Made by a program: the position numbers and the translations under genes
In this document: piece after piece, positions 8,457-17,138 of the stretch
How positions within the stretch are numbered: the first letter of the stretch is position 1
Layout of the letters: each line of letters starts with the position of its first letter
Assembly: GCF_029433105.1 (NCBI RefSeq)
Contig: NZ_JARNTW010000007.1
Coordinates: 124,001-188,000, forward strand
Reading direction: 5' to 3'
DNA length: 64,000 nucleotides
DNA from: Runella sp. MFBS21
GTDB lineage: Bacteria; Bacteroidota; Bacteroidia; Cytophagales; Spirosomataceae
The notes under the pieces: generated by a model
Seen by the model: only the letters and a program-made list of their open reading frames with translations
The model's database searches: none
What the model was told of the DNA's origin: nothing

Positions 8457-9983
8457 TTACTTTTTGTCCCACCATATTCGGGTATCGAGGAGATTAGGGC
8501 CTTGGCGACTTATGGCTTGCTCCACATTTACCTTATTGACATTCAGCTCGGCATCCGTATAGGTCAGACGACGAATAAAAGGCTCCGTTTTGAGATCGCT
8601 ACCCGGAAAAGGATTGGGAGTAAGAATCGGAAACCCACTGCGACGAAAATTGGCCCACGATTCGGGACCATTTAAAAAAGTAGCTACCCAATATTGGGTG
8701 TTGATTTGCTCTAATTCTTTACCCGTAGCAAGTGGATTGGCTTGTACATAAGTGATAATCGCGGCGTCGGCAATAGCGGTATTGGTTCCATAGCTCGCAA
8801 ACTGTTGCATGTTGGCTCTGATACCGTTACTATAAAAAGTAGCGGGGTCGCCAGTTGTCCATTTTCTAAAGGCAGCTTCGGCGAGTAGGAGCTGGGTTTG
8901 GGCATAAGTAATCAAAAAACTCGGCGCCGTCAGACTTGCCATGCGTGTACGGTCCAATTGACTATAATCCCATAGGCTCGCCAATTTTTGGGCAGCTACC
9001 GCCGAACTGATAGTGGTATTGTCGTACCCAAGAGGAGCACCAATCTGAACTGCAGGCGTACGATTGGCGCGGGCTTCTACTTGCTGCGCTCCACTTGTAG
9101 CTCCTACATAACGCACGGCAATCGAAGCTAGGCGTGGGTCGTTGTTTTTGCTTAAATAACTCACAAAATCTTCCGCCAAATAGAAGAAAGCCGATTGTCC
9201 ACCGTTGAGCTGAGAACCTATTGGATTGGTAAAGCTTGCATTATGTCGAATGATGGCATTGTCGGCGTTGGATTGCATTACCCCTCCTGCCACGGCTTTG
9301 GCTACGTATTCGGCGGCTTTGGTGGGGTTGACTTTTGAAAGGCGCATGGCCGCTCTCAACAACAAAGAATAGCCCAAGCGTTTCCATTTGACGACATCCC
9401 CATCATAAAGCAAATCGCTTGCTACTTTGGCTTTGGCGGCATCTAGTCCCGCCGAACCTGCGTCCAATTCGCTCAAAATAGCATTATAAACCGATTCTTG
9501 ACTGTCGTAAGCGGGAGTGGCAATGCCTTCTAAGTAGCTTCTTCCTGCTTGCGTATAAGGAATGTCTCCGTAAGTATCAGTAAGAATCATAAAACTATAG
9601 GCTTGCCAAATCCGAGCCATATTGTAGAGGTTGGAGCGAGCAGGTACATCTTTGGTTTTGGCAATGACATCCGTTAGCTCTTTGATATTGGTCTGATAAA
9701 ATGTATTCCAATTGCCGGCTGCTACAGAACGATTGTCTTGGTTGAAATTGGCGGCCGAACCTTGACCACTAAAAGGCGTAATCATTTGTTTTACGATAGT
9801 TGTCTCATAACTCAAATTACCGTAAGCAGGAGCGGTATTTACAATGGCCGTATTGAGTTGATAACTTGGCTCTACCGCCGTAAGGGCAATGGGGTTGACA
9901 TTCATTTCGTCAAATCCTTTGTCGCACCCAAATAGAAACAAACTAGTTAGGGTCGCACCAATATATTTGTTTAATGTCTTCAT
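8457..9983 (-). CDS. SusD/RagB family outer-membrane lipoprotein (SusD-like_2 type)
   Basis: This 508-residue surface lipoprotein has a signal peptide with a lipobox ending LFLFGCDKG. The DTYGDIPYTQA motif and the TPR-like helical pattern are typical of the SusD/RagB family, and its overall pattern resembles the SusD-like_2 group rather than classic starch SusD. SusD proteins cap the SusC channel and bind the substrate. It follows its SusC partner by 19 nt on the same strand. The genes downstream suggest that the ligand is an oligosaccharide or sugar acid rich in glucarate, gluconate or uronates; this is inference from context. Confidence 0.92.
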   Translation of the reverse strand: MKTLNKYIGATLTSLFLFGCDKGFDEMNVNPIALTAVEPSYQLNTAIVNTAPAYGNLSYETTIVKQMITPFSGQGSAANFNQDNRSVAAGNWNTFYQTNIKELTDVIAKTKDVPARSNLYNMARIWQAYSFMILTDTYGDIPYTQAGRSYLEGIATPAYDSQESVYNAILSELDAGSAGLDAAKAKVASDLLYDGDVVKWKRLGYSLLLRAAMRLSKVNPTKAAEYVAKAVAGGVMQSNADNAIIRHNASFTNPIGSQLNGGQSAFFYLAEDFVSYLSKNNDPRLASIAVRYVGATSGAQQVEARANRTPAVQIGAPLGYDNTTISSAVAAQKLASLWDYSQLDRTRMASLTAPSFLITYAQTQLLLAEAAFRKWTTGDPATFYSNGIRANMQQFASYGTNTAIADAAIITYVQANPLATGKELEQINTQYWVATFLNGPESWANFRRSGFPILTPNPFPGSDLKTEPFIRRLTYTDAELNVNKVNVEQAISRQGPNLLDTRIWWDKK

Positions 9984-10002
9984 TTTGAGTCGTTTTTATG
10001 AA

Positions 10003-13000
10003 TTAAAATTTAACATTAAGGTTAAATCCAATATTGCGAGTAATAGGCAAACCTGTCGCTTCGAGGCCAATCAGGTTGTCGGAAGGAAATCCAAATTGCT
10101 CGGGGTGAATATTAGGGACCCATTTTTTGAGAACTGCCACGTTGTTGGCAACGGCATTCAGTCTGATGCCTTTTACAAAGCGTGACGAACTAGGCAAGAA
10201 TTTTGAAAAATCATACCCTAGCGTGATTTGGCGAAGCTGCCAAAGGCCCGCGTTGTACACAAACTCCTCGGCGATGTTTTGAGAACGTACCGTTTCGTAA
10301 TAAGCTTGTACTCCCGATTTGGTTTGATTAACTTCCCCGTTGGGGTTTACACCATTGCCAATCACAAAGTTTTCGGCACGCCCTACGAGGGTTGCTTTGT
10401 GTAAACCGTGGCGCCAAGCGTTGTGATTGGTACCCGAAATCATCTTGTGACCTAGTTTGAAATCAATCAAAAACGAAAGATTGATGCCTTTATAAGTGAA
10501 ACTATTGGTGATACCACCTACCCACAAAGGAAGTGCGCTGCCAAATGCGATTTGGGTAGGAGTACGCAATGGGCGACCATTACCAGCGTCAAACACCTGA
10601 CGGCCTTGGGCATCTCTTAAATACCCAAATCCGTACAATTGCCCCATCGGCTGACCTACCACTTGGCGAAGCTCTCCCGTGAAATCGCCAGTACCTACCG
10701 TAATCATGTTGTCGCTTACTCCTTCTCCAAGATTTAGCACTTTGGTTTTATTGTAAGCGGCGTTGAAAATAGCGTTCCAGCTGAAATCATCTCGTCTGAT
10801 GGGGTTTAAATTGAAAAGCATTTCAATTCCTTGGTTACGGCTTTGACCTACGTTGATGAGTTGGGTTAAATAGCCACCTGCATTGGAAGTCTGTGCGCGT
10901 AGTATTTGGTCAGATGAAAGCTTGTCGTAATACGTAAAATCGATTCCTAAGAAGTTGTTGAACAATTTGAGTTCAAAACCAAACTCTTTTTCCGAGACTC
11001 GCATGGGGCGCAAGTTGGCGTTGGGCACTGTTGAGCCATTGATACTAGCGAGTGGTTGAGCTACACCAGTTGGTGAAGGAAATTGCTGGGGATTGATGTT
11101 GTAAAATAAGTTGTTGGCATAAGGCGAAACGTCGGTATCGCTACCCACTTCAGCGTAAGCAGCTCTGATTTTACCGAAACTAATCCAAGTGGGTAAAGAA
11201 GTAGCAAAAGCTTGTGAGAAGACAAAACTTCCCGTAACTGACGGATATAAAATACTGCGATTGGCAGGAGATAGGGTTGAAAACCAGTCGTTTCTGACGG
11301 TTCCGTTCAAGAAGATATAATCCTTGTAAGACACCTCTGCCGAAGCGTATAATGAATTAACTTGTCTTTCTGAAAAATCATAAACGGCATCTCGTTGACG
11401 GCTGTTGCCAATCGTATACAGGCCTCTTGTATAAAAATCTTGGACAAACACGTTGTGCCGGCTAATGCGGCGGTACATTTGGTTGCCACCTACGTTGGCA
11501 TTGATTCCAATCGCCCCAAAAGTACGATTGGCACCCAACAAAAAGTCAGCATTGAGCTCGCGTACATTGCGAGCATCTTGTACATATTGCCCATTCACGA
11601 AGCCCGCAGGTGCGGCAGGCTGGCGTTGGGTACCCGTTGGGAGATTGTAATCTTGCTCACGTGAGTAATAATCCTGTCCAATACGACCTTGCAAAAACAA
11701 CCAAGGCGTAAAATTGTACCGGGCTGTGAGGTTTCCAAAGATACGGTCGTTGTGGATATTGTCGAAACGCTTAAGGGCAAAATAAGGATTGGTACGGTTG
11801 GTAAATCTCGACCAAACAGTTTCGTTTCCGTTGGCATCTTCGGCGTATTTTTCCAACAAATCTAGCGGCATAGAATTAGCCATGTTGAAAATCACCACGG
11901 GACTATAATCTTGCTCGGCGATGTTGGGTGGATTTTTACGAAATTCGTTTGAGTAATTGACGTTGCCCGATACGGTCAATTTCTTGGCCAATGTTTGTGT
12001 AAAGCCTAGGTTGACAGTACGGCGGTCGTAGCCTGAGCCTCTCAAAATGGTGCGGTTGTCGAGGTTTGAAATCGAAAGGCTAAAGCCGCCATTAGCTCCA
12101 CCCGACGAAAGAGAGAGAGTATTAGTCCAAGTATATCCTTTTTGATAATATTTCGTGATTTGGTTACGCTGTGGCTCGTAAGGTACTTGCACCCCATCAA
12201 ATAGAATTTGGGTCATGCCAGGTTGGAATTTTTCGCCAAAACTCCATTGTCCAGAGGTAGGAAAAGGAGCGGTAGGCCTAGCACCATTTTCACCCTGCCC
12301 GTATTCGTATTGATAATCAGTATAATCGAGCGGAGTTTCGGAAGTAAAGTTGGAATTGTAACTGAGCGAAACCCCTGAGCCAGCGCCACGGCTTTTGGTC
12401 GTAATCATGATTACGCCATCTTTTGCGCGTGAGCCATAAAGCGCCGAAGCTGCCGCGCCTTTCAAAACGGTCATGGCTTCGATATCGTCGGGATTGATAC
12501 TACTCAGGCCGTCGCCGCCGTCGGAGGTACGGTTGCTTCCTCTTTCCGACACGTCTCCGCGCGCTCCGTTGTTGGTGTTATCAATTGGCACCCCATTTAC
12601 TACGATAAGAGGGGAGTTGTTGCCTCCAAAAGAAGATTGACCCCGAATCCTGATTTTGCTCGTACCCGCAGGACCAGAGCCTAGCGAAGTGATATTGACA
12701 CCTGCCATTTTGCCTTGAAGGGCATTCATGAAATTGGCGGTACGGTTTATCGTCATTTCATCGGTACCTACAGTGGCGGTGGCGTAGCCTATGCTTTTGG
12801 CTTGTTTTTTGATACCGAGCGCCGTCACTACTACCTCACCGAGCGATTTGCTTTCGGGGGCTAAAGCAAGGCTGATATTGGTCTGATTGCCAACGGTTAT
12901 TTCTTTGCTTTCATAACCTACATAGCTAAATACCAATATGGAAGAGGAACTAGGGACTTCCAACTGAAACCCGCCTTCGGCATTGGTAGTGGTGCCTCTT

Positions 13001-13560
13001 TGAGTACCTTTGATAAGAACACTCACGCCAGGCAAAGCTTGCCCTTTTTCATCCACTATTTTACCCTTGACTGCTTGCTCTATGACTTCGATGCGAGTCG
13101 ACGTTTTTAGAAGCGGAATATCTGCAATTTGGGGCTTTTCGGTAGAGATTTCGGGGCTGATACTCTCCTGAAATCGGGCTTCGGCAGCAGCCGTTTTTTT
13201 TGCTTTTTTGGCTTCTAAAATCACGTATGAGCCATCTTTGACTTTTTTGTAACCCAATCCCGTGGCTTTTAAGACCTGCTCTAAATTTTGCTCAAGTTGA
13301 GCATTGGGATTGATTAAATCAGAAGAAACGGTGATACCTTCAATCAGCCCTCCCTCAAACAAAATATCGACGTGGTATCTGCTTTTTAAATCTTTGAGTA
13401 CATCGCGTAATTTGAGCGTAGTGGGAGCGGAGAGGGTTTCCGCTTTTTTGGGTAGTTGATGAGCTCTGGCGTAGGTTTGAGCCCAGCTAGGTCGTCCGCA
13501 TAAGAGCAGCGAAAGGAGAAATATCCCCATCCAGCATGATTTGTGTAGGTTTTCCTTCAT
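10003..13560 (-). CDS. SusC/RagA TonB-dependent transporter with N-terminal STN domain
   Basis: The 1185-residue protein has, in order, a signal peptide (to about residue 27), an STN secretin/TonB signalling domain (about 45-118), a carboxypeptidase-regulatory-like beta-sandwich (VKGKIVDEKGQALPGVSVLI, about 165-230), the EVVVTALG TonB-plug boundary, a plug with SSINPDDIEAMTVLKGAAAS, and a large beta-barrel ending in Phe. The STN domain marks it as a transducer that signals to a FecR-type anti-sigma factor, matching the FecR gene 14 nt upstream. It imports the substrate across the outer membrane using TonB energy and reports occupancy inward. Confidence 0.95.
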   Translation of the reverse strand: MKENLHKSCWMGIFLLSLLLCGRPSWAQTYARAHQLPKKAETLSAPTTLKLRDVLKDLKSRYHVDILFEGGLIEGITVSSDLINPNAQLEQNLEQVLKATGLGYKKVKDGSYVILEAKKAKKTAAAEARFQESISPEISTEKPQIADIPLLKTSTRIEVIEQAVKGKIVDEKGQALPGVSVLIKGTQRGTTTNAEGGFQLEVPSSSSILVFSYVGYESKEITVGNQTNISLALAPESKSLGEVVVTALGIKKQAKSIGYATATVGTDEMTINRTANFMNALQGKMAGVNITSLGSGPAGTSKIRIRGQSSFGGNNSPLIVVNGVPIDNTNNGARGDVSERGSNRTSDGGDGLSSINPDDIEAMTVLKGAAASALYGSRAKDGVIMITTKSRGAGSGVSLSYNSNFTSETPLDYTDYQYEYGQGENGARPTAPFPTSGQWSFGEKFQPGMTQILFDGVQVPYEPQRNQITKYYQKGYTWTNTLSLSSGGANGGFSLSISNLDNRTILRGSGYDRRTVNLGFTQTLAKKLTVSGNVNYSNEFRKNPPNIAEQDYSPVVIFNMANSMPLDLLEKYAEDANGNETVWSRFTNRTNPYFALKRFDNIHNDRIFGNLTARYNFTPWLFLQGRIGQDYYSREQDYNLPTGTQRQPAAPAGFVNGQYVQDARNVRELNADFLLGANRTFGAIGINANVGGNQMYRRISRHNVFVQDFYTRGLYTIGNSRQRDAVYDFSERQVNSLYASAEVSYKDYIFLNGTVRNDWFSTLSPANRSILYPSVTGSFVFSQAFATSLPTWISFGKIRAAYAEVGSDTDVSPYANNLFYNINPQQFPSPTGVAQPLASINGSTVPNANLRPMRVSEKEFGFELKLFNNFLGIDFTYYDKLSSDQILRAQTSNAGGYLTQLINVGQSRNQGIEMLFNLNPIRRDDFSWNAIFNAAYNKTKVLNLGEGVSDNMITVGTGDFTGELRQVVGQPMGQLYGFGYLRDAQGRQVFDAGNGRPLRTPTQIAFGSALPLWVGGITNSFTYKGINLSFLIDFKLGHKMISGTNHNAWRHGLHKATLVGRAENFVIGNGVNPNGEVNQTKSGVQAYYETVRSQNIAEEFVYNAGLWQLRQITLGYDFSKFLPSSSRFVKGIRLNAVANNVAVLKKWVPNIHPEQFGFPSDNLIGLEATGLPITRNIGFNLNVKF

Positions 13561-13574
13561 TTTACAAAAAGGGT

Positions 13575-14594
13575 TTAAGGGGCAGTTGAATGATCGGTAA
13601 GTATTACTGAGTCGCCATTTCTGACGATATTGATATTGAAGATTTGAGAAATGATTTCGAGAAGTTCGTCGGCATTTTCAGCCCTGAAAGAGCCTACTAG
13701 AGTGCGTTTGGCCAATGCTTGGTCTTCAATCTTGACTTTGAGACCGTAGTTTTCTTCCATGATTTTGCCCAATTCTTCTAGGGTAGTATCATCAAACACA
13801 AATCGATGGTCTTTCCAAGCGGCGTATTTTTCGGGTTGTGAGGTTACGATTTGTTGTAAATGATTGCGTTGGTCGAGGGTTACTAGATCGCCAGGTTTCA
13901 TCATGACCTGCTTTTGAGCTTGGCCTTCTTGGTAGCGTAGCTGTACTTTGCCTTTGTTGAGGACTACTTTGGCGCGTTGTTGGCGAGAATAGACCGTAAA
14001 TTCCGTCCCCAATACCACTACTTCAAAATCTTTATCTGTTTTAACCACAAATTTTTGATTGTTGGTTTGGTGTGTGACAGCAAAATTTGCTTCCCCTTTT
14101 AGGAATACTTCGCGGGTTTTTGCTCCAAATCCAAACCTTGGCACCCGAAGCGAAGAGTTGGCATTGAGCGTAACTTGGGTCTTGTCCGAAAGCAAAATAG
14201 AGCGCGTTTCTCCAAACGTAGTCGAGTGGGTTTGATACACTATATGGTCCTCAAAAAACCACCCTAATGCTATCAAAGTGAGGCTTAAAGAGGCAGCTAT
14301 CATGAGTGTATTCCAAAACCTCGGTGAAGACTTTAATGAGGCCTTTGTTTCTTTGAAGATTTCATAAGTGGGATCGGCTTCAAACTTGTCGGCATAGGCA
14401 TGAAACTGTTTGAGAGCCTCGGGGAGTTGGGTGAGGTATTGCGGATGCTGATATTCGTATTCGACGAGCCACTTATAGAACAACTCCTCGTTGGCGGGCT
14501 GTTTTACCCACTCATCCACCATTTGTTTTTGTAAAGCCGATGTCTTACCTGACAAATAGCTAAATATGAATTCTTTGTTGATTTCTGCCTTCAT
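13575..14594 (-). CDS. FecR family anti-sigma factor
   Basis: The 339-residue protein has a cytoplasmic N-terminal helical part, a single TM helix (TLMIAASLSLTLIALGWFF, about residues 96-114), a periplasmic FecR beta-helix region with ETRSILLSDKTQVTLNANS, and a C-terminal DUF4974-like domain containing TTLEELGKIMEENYGLKV, which resembles an STN fold. FecR holds its ECF sigma factor inactive until contacted by the STN domain of the matching transporter. The order sigma, FecR, SusC, SusD on one strand is the standard cell-surface signalling layout in Bacteroidota, so this protein should control the SusCD genes behind it. Confidence 0.93.
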   Translation of the reverse strand: MKAEINKEFIFSYLSGKTSALQKQMVDEWVKQPANEELFYKWLVEYEYQHPQYLTQLPEALKQFHAYADKFEADPTYEIFKETKASLKSSPRFWNTLMIAASLSLTLIALGWFFEDHIVYQTHSTTFGETRSILLSDKTQVTLNANSSLRVPRFGFGAKTREVFLKGEANFAVTHQTNNQKFVVKTDKDFEVVVLGTEFTVYSRQQRAKVVLNKGKVQLRYQEGQAQKQVMMKPGDLVTLDQRNHLQQIVTSQPEKYAAWKDHRFVFDDTTLEELGKIMEENYGLKVKIEDQALAKRTLVGSFRAENADELLEIISQIFNINIVRNGDSVILTDHSTAP

Positions 14595-14653
14595 TGATGC
14601 ACTAGAGTAATAGTTCTTAAAAACCGGTCAAAGCATAGAGACGCTACCAAATC

Positions 14654-15337
14654 TTAAAAGAAAAGACTTGAAAGCAAGCTGATAAGGGAGAGCATCCACT
14701 TGTCTTTGAGGAGGCTGCGGATATACTGACTGGCGCGGTTGAGTTGGACATCTACCGTCTTGACAGAGAGGTTGAGTTCGTCGGCGATTTCTTGGTACTT
14801 CTTTCCTTCAAATTTGCGCATGAGGTAGATTCGACGGCGTTCAAGAGGAAGTTTGTTGACGGCTTCTTCCACGTCATGATACAATTCTTCAAACTGACTG
14901 ATTTGGTCAGGTTGGGATTCGTCCAAAATGGGTTTTTGGGATGCTTCGAGTAGGTCGGCTTTGCGGCCCAAATCCCAACGAAGATAATTGTAGGCGCGAT
15001 TGCGTACGGTTCGAAATAAGTAAAGACGATAAGAGGTGTCGATTTCGAGGAAGGTCTGTTTGGTATAAAATTGAAAAAAAATCTCTGATACCAAGTCTTC
15101 GGCTGTTGCCCTTGAACCTACAAATTTGACGGCATGAGTACACATCGGCTGATAGTACCTCTTGTAGAGCAACTCTACACCTAAACGAAGATTTTTTTCG
15201 AGTGTTTTTCGAATAAACAGCTCATCATCAGTCTCAAAATGAGAACTATAATTCTCGGAAGCGGCATGAGGAGGAAGAGATTCTCCAAAAGGGGTAGAGC
15301 CTTTGTTGTCGCTGTGGTCGGGATAGACTTGCTCCAT
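14654..15337 (-). CDS. ECF RNA polymerase sigma factor (FecI-like, Bacteroidota type)
   Basis: The 227-residue sigma-70 family protein shows a sigma-2 region (LYKRYYQPMCTHAVKF, then SEIFFQFYTK and RLYLFRTVRNRAYNYLRW) and a sigma-4 region with LPLERRRIYLMRKFEGKK and the helix-turn-helix YQEIADELNLSVKTVDVQLN. It ends in a short hydrophobic tail, common in this family. It should direct transcription of the downstream FecR/SusC/SusD and possibly the sugar-acid catabolic genes. The N-terminal 40 residues are a low-complexity acidic extension. The gene is the first of the minus-strand run. Confidence 0.93.
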   Translation of the reverse strand: MEQVYPDHSDNKGSTPFGESLPPHAASENYSSHFETDDELFIRKTLEKNLRLGVELLYKRYYQPMCTHAVKFVGSRATAEDLVSEIFFQFYTKQTFLEIDTSYRLYLFRTVRNRAYNYLRWDLGRKADLLEASQKPILDESQPDQISQFEELYHDVEEAVNKLPLERRRIYLMRKFEGKKYQEIADELNLSVKTVDVQLNRASQYIRSLLKDKWMLSLISLLSSLFF

Positions 15338-15557
15338 GTTTCTTTCTTTATGACAACTTCCTGTGGGAATTGTTAAACTTTGAGTAACTTATCATAAAGA
15401 CAAACAGTGTACACAAAACTCCTTACAGCAATAGGAAAATATTTTTATTTTTTTGAACGATATTTATTTGTGTATTGAAATAAAAAAGAGAAATGTTCAT
15501 TTATATGCGTGTGAATGAATGATATGTTGTTGATAATGAGGGTATTGGATGTGTAAA

Positions 15558-15600
15558 ATAGCAAACGCCTCCAGAATTCACTTCTGGAGGCGTTTGCTAT
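15558..15600 (-). terminator. Rho-independent terminator after the cold-shock gene
   Basis: A perfect 19-bp stem (15558-15576 with 15582-15600) encloses a 5-nt loop. Read on the minus strand it is followed by TTTTACAC. It begins 18 nt after the stop of the cold-shock-domain gene. Confidence 0.85.
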
Positions 15601-15617
15601 GAGAGTATCAACGAATG

Positions 15618-16073
15618 CTAACTGATTTTTTTGACCGAAACGGCACTGGGCCCTTTTTGGCGTATTTCTACTTCAAAAGTGACTTTATCGTTTTCTTTGA
15701 TAGGGCCAGACAGTTCATGAACGTGTACAAAAATACTTTCTTGGGTTTTGAGGTCTCTAATAAAACCAAACCCTTTTTGTTCGTTGAAAAAACTTACCAC
15801 TCCTTCTCTGACAGTTTCTACAGGATCGATGTCTTCTTGTTTTGAGATTCCGACTGGAATGTCTTCGGTATTGATAGTTTTCTTTTTGCGGGGGTCAGGA
15901 GGAGTATTTGTAAGGTTGCCGTTTTCGTCAACATACGCAATCATATCATCCAACGACATACCTTTTTTGGCATTGGCTTGCCGTTCTTCTTTTTTTTCCT
16001 CCTTGTCTTTCTTCTTTTTTAGTTTTTTCTTTTCGCGTTCTTTTTTACTGAAAGTTTCTTGTGAACTGGCCAT
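15618..16073 (-). CDS. Cold-shock domain protein with charged N-terminal extension
   Basis: The 151-residue protein has a C-terminal cold-shock OB-fold domain (about residues 88-150). Both RNA-binding motifs are present: KGFGFI (RNP1) and IFVHVHEL (RNP2). The N-terminal 40 residues are almost all Lys/Glu (KKEREKKKLKKKKDKEEKK), probably a long charged helix, followed by an acidic linker. It is likely a nucleic-acid chaperone acting on mRNA; the extension distinguishes it from the usual 65-70-residue CspA proteins and might bind RNA or ribosomes. It is transcribed alone and ends at a strong hairpin terminator. Confidence 0.88.
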   Translation of the reverse strand: MASSQETFSKKEREKKKLKKKKDKEEKKEERQANAKKGMSLDDMIAYVDENGNLTNTPPDPRKKKTINTEDIPVGISKQEDIDPVETVREGVVSFFNEQKGFGFIRDLKTQESIFVHVHELSGPIKENDKVTFEVEIRQKGPSAVSVKKIS

Positions 16074-16518
16074 ATTTTTCTTTTGCTTGGGTGTTTGTAT
16101 CTGCTTTTTTGGGAAGTAACAAAAAAAGCAGATGAGTGAAGAGATATACCAAATAACTAAAGTGGGTCGGCTTAGTGACTTGCTTAATTGCCTATAAGAG
16201 TTGTAGAACTACAAGTTTACAAAGGAAAATAGGGCTTTGGTAGTCTATATAGTACAAATAACGTGATTTTTGGATTAATAATTTCGCTTTTTCAAATATT
16301 ATATCAAAAAAACTCACTCAGGGAGTGAACACCAAGCAAGTAGATAGATATCCCTATAAGAGGTAGCAGACAGTAGCTATTTCGGTGAGCTACCTCATGA
16401 ATTTGAAGGGTTATTTTTTAGTTTTGGGCTTTTGTTATTATTTGCATAGTTTTTTGAAACCGAGCTAGTAAGATTGACTCGATTCATTCTTTATCATTAC
16501 TAAACCACCCGAAAAAAC
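16074..16518. other. Intergenic region between divergent genes
   Basis: This 445-bp AT-rich stretch separates the cold-shock gene from the plus-strand dehydrogenase pair. I see no ORF of note. An inverted repeat with 8-bp arms (GAGGTAGC at 16360-16367 and GCTACCTC at 16389-16396, 21-nt loop) could be a regulatory site or an RNA hairpin in the leader of the downstream gene. No convincing promoter match was found. Confidence 0.4.
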
Positions 16519-17049
16519 ATGAACCGTAGAGATGCTATTCAGCAGGTTGCCCTCCTTTTGGGGACTATGATTTCTGCTCCAACCATGGCCGGTGTATTGG
16601 GCCAAAAAACTAATTTAGGGGAAAGTGTACTCGTCTCCGCCGAACAAGAGGCTTTGTTGGCCGAAGTAGCTGATGTGATTATCCCCACTACTTCTACTCC
16701 AGGAGCTAAGGCTGCGGGCGTTGAGAAGTTTATCGTCAGAGTAATGCGCGACTGCTATCCCAAAGAAGACCAAGAGGCGTTTTATACGGGTCTTACAAAG
16801 CTCAATTCTGAAAGTAAATCGAAGTTTGGGAAAGGATTTAGTGAACTTAATGGTACCCAAAAAATCGAAATGGTAAAGCATACAACGTCCAATGATAAGC
16901 CTTTCTTTTTACGAATGAAAGAATTGACCGTAACAGGCTATTTTACGTCTGAAATCGGAGCTAAGCAAGCGCTAGAATATCTACCGATTCCGGGCAGATT
17001 TGAAGGATGTGTACCGCTTAAGCCTGGTCAAAAAGCTTGGGCTTTATAA
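16519..17049 (+). CDS. Gluconate 2-dehydrogenase subunit 3 family protein
   Basis: The 176-residue protein starts with a Tat-type leader (MNRRDAIQQVALLLGTM) and contains the family hallmark near EVADVIIPTTSTPGAKAAGV, then VEKFIVRVMRDCY and LEYLPIPGRFEGC. Subunit 3 is the small partner of membrane or periplasmic FAD-dependent sugar dehydrogenases and usually provides the Tat signal for export of the large subunit. The GMC oxidoreductase that follows after 89 nt lacks its own leader, which fits piggyback export. No cytochrome c subunit gene is adjacent, so the electron acceptor is not evident. Confidence 0.88.
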   Translation: MNRRDAIQQVALLLGTMISAPTMAGVLGQKTNLGESVLVSAEQEALLAEVADVIIPTTSTPGAKAAGVEKFIVRVMRDCYPKEDQEAFYTGLTKLNSESKSKFGKGFSELNGTQKIEMVKHTTSNDKPFFLRMKELTVTGYFTSEIGAKQALEYLPIPGRFEGCVPLKPGQKAWAL

Positions 17050-17138
17050 GCTAGTAGAAGTTCTGTATTCATGTGTCACGTGTGGGAGTGTTTGAAGAGA
17101 AGCTACACAACACAAACCACAAATTCCCTTAAACCGAA

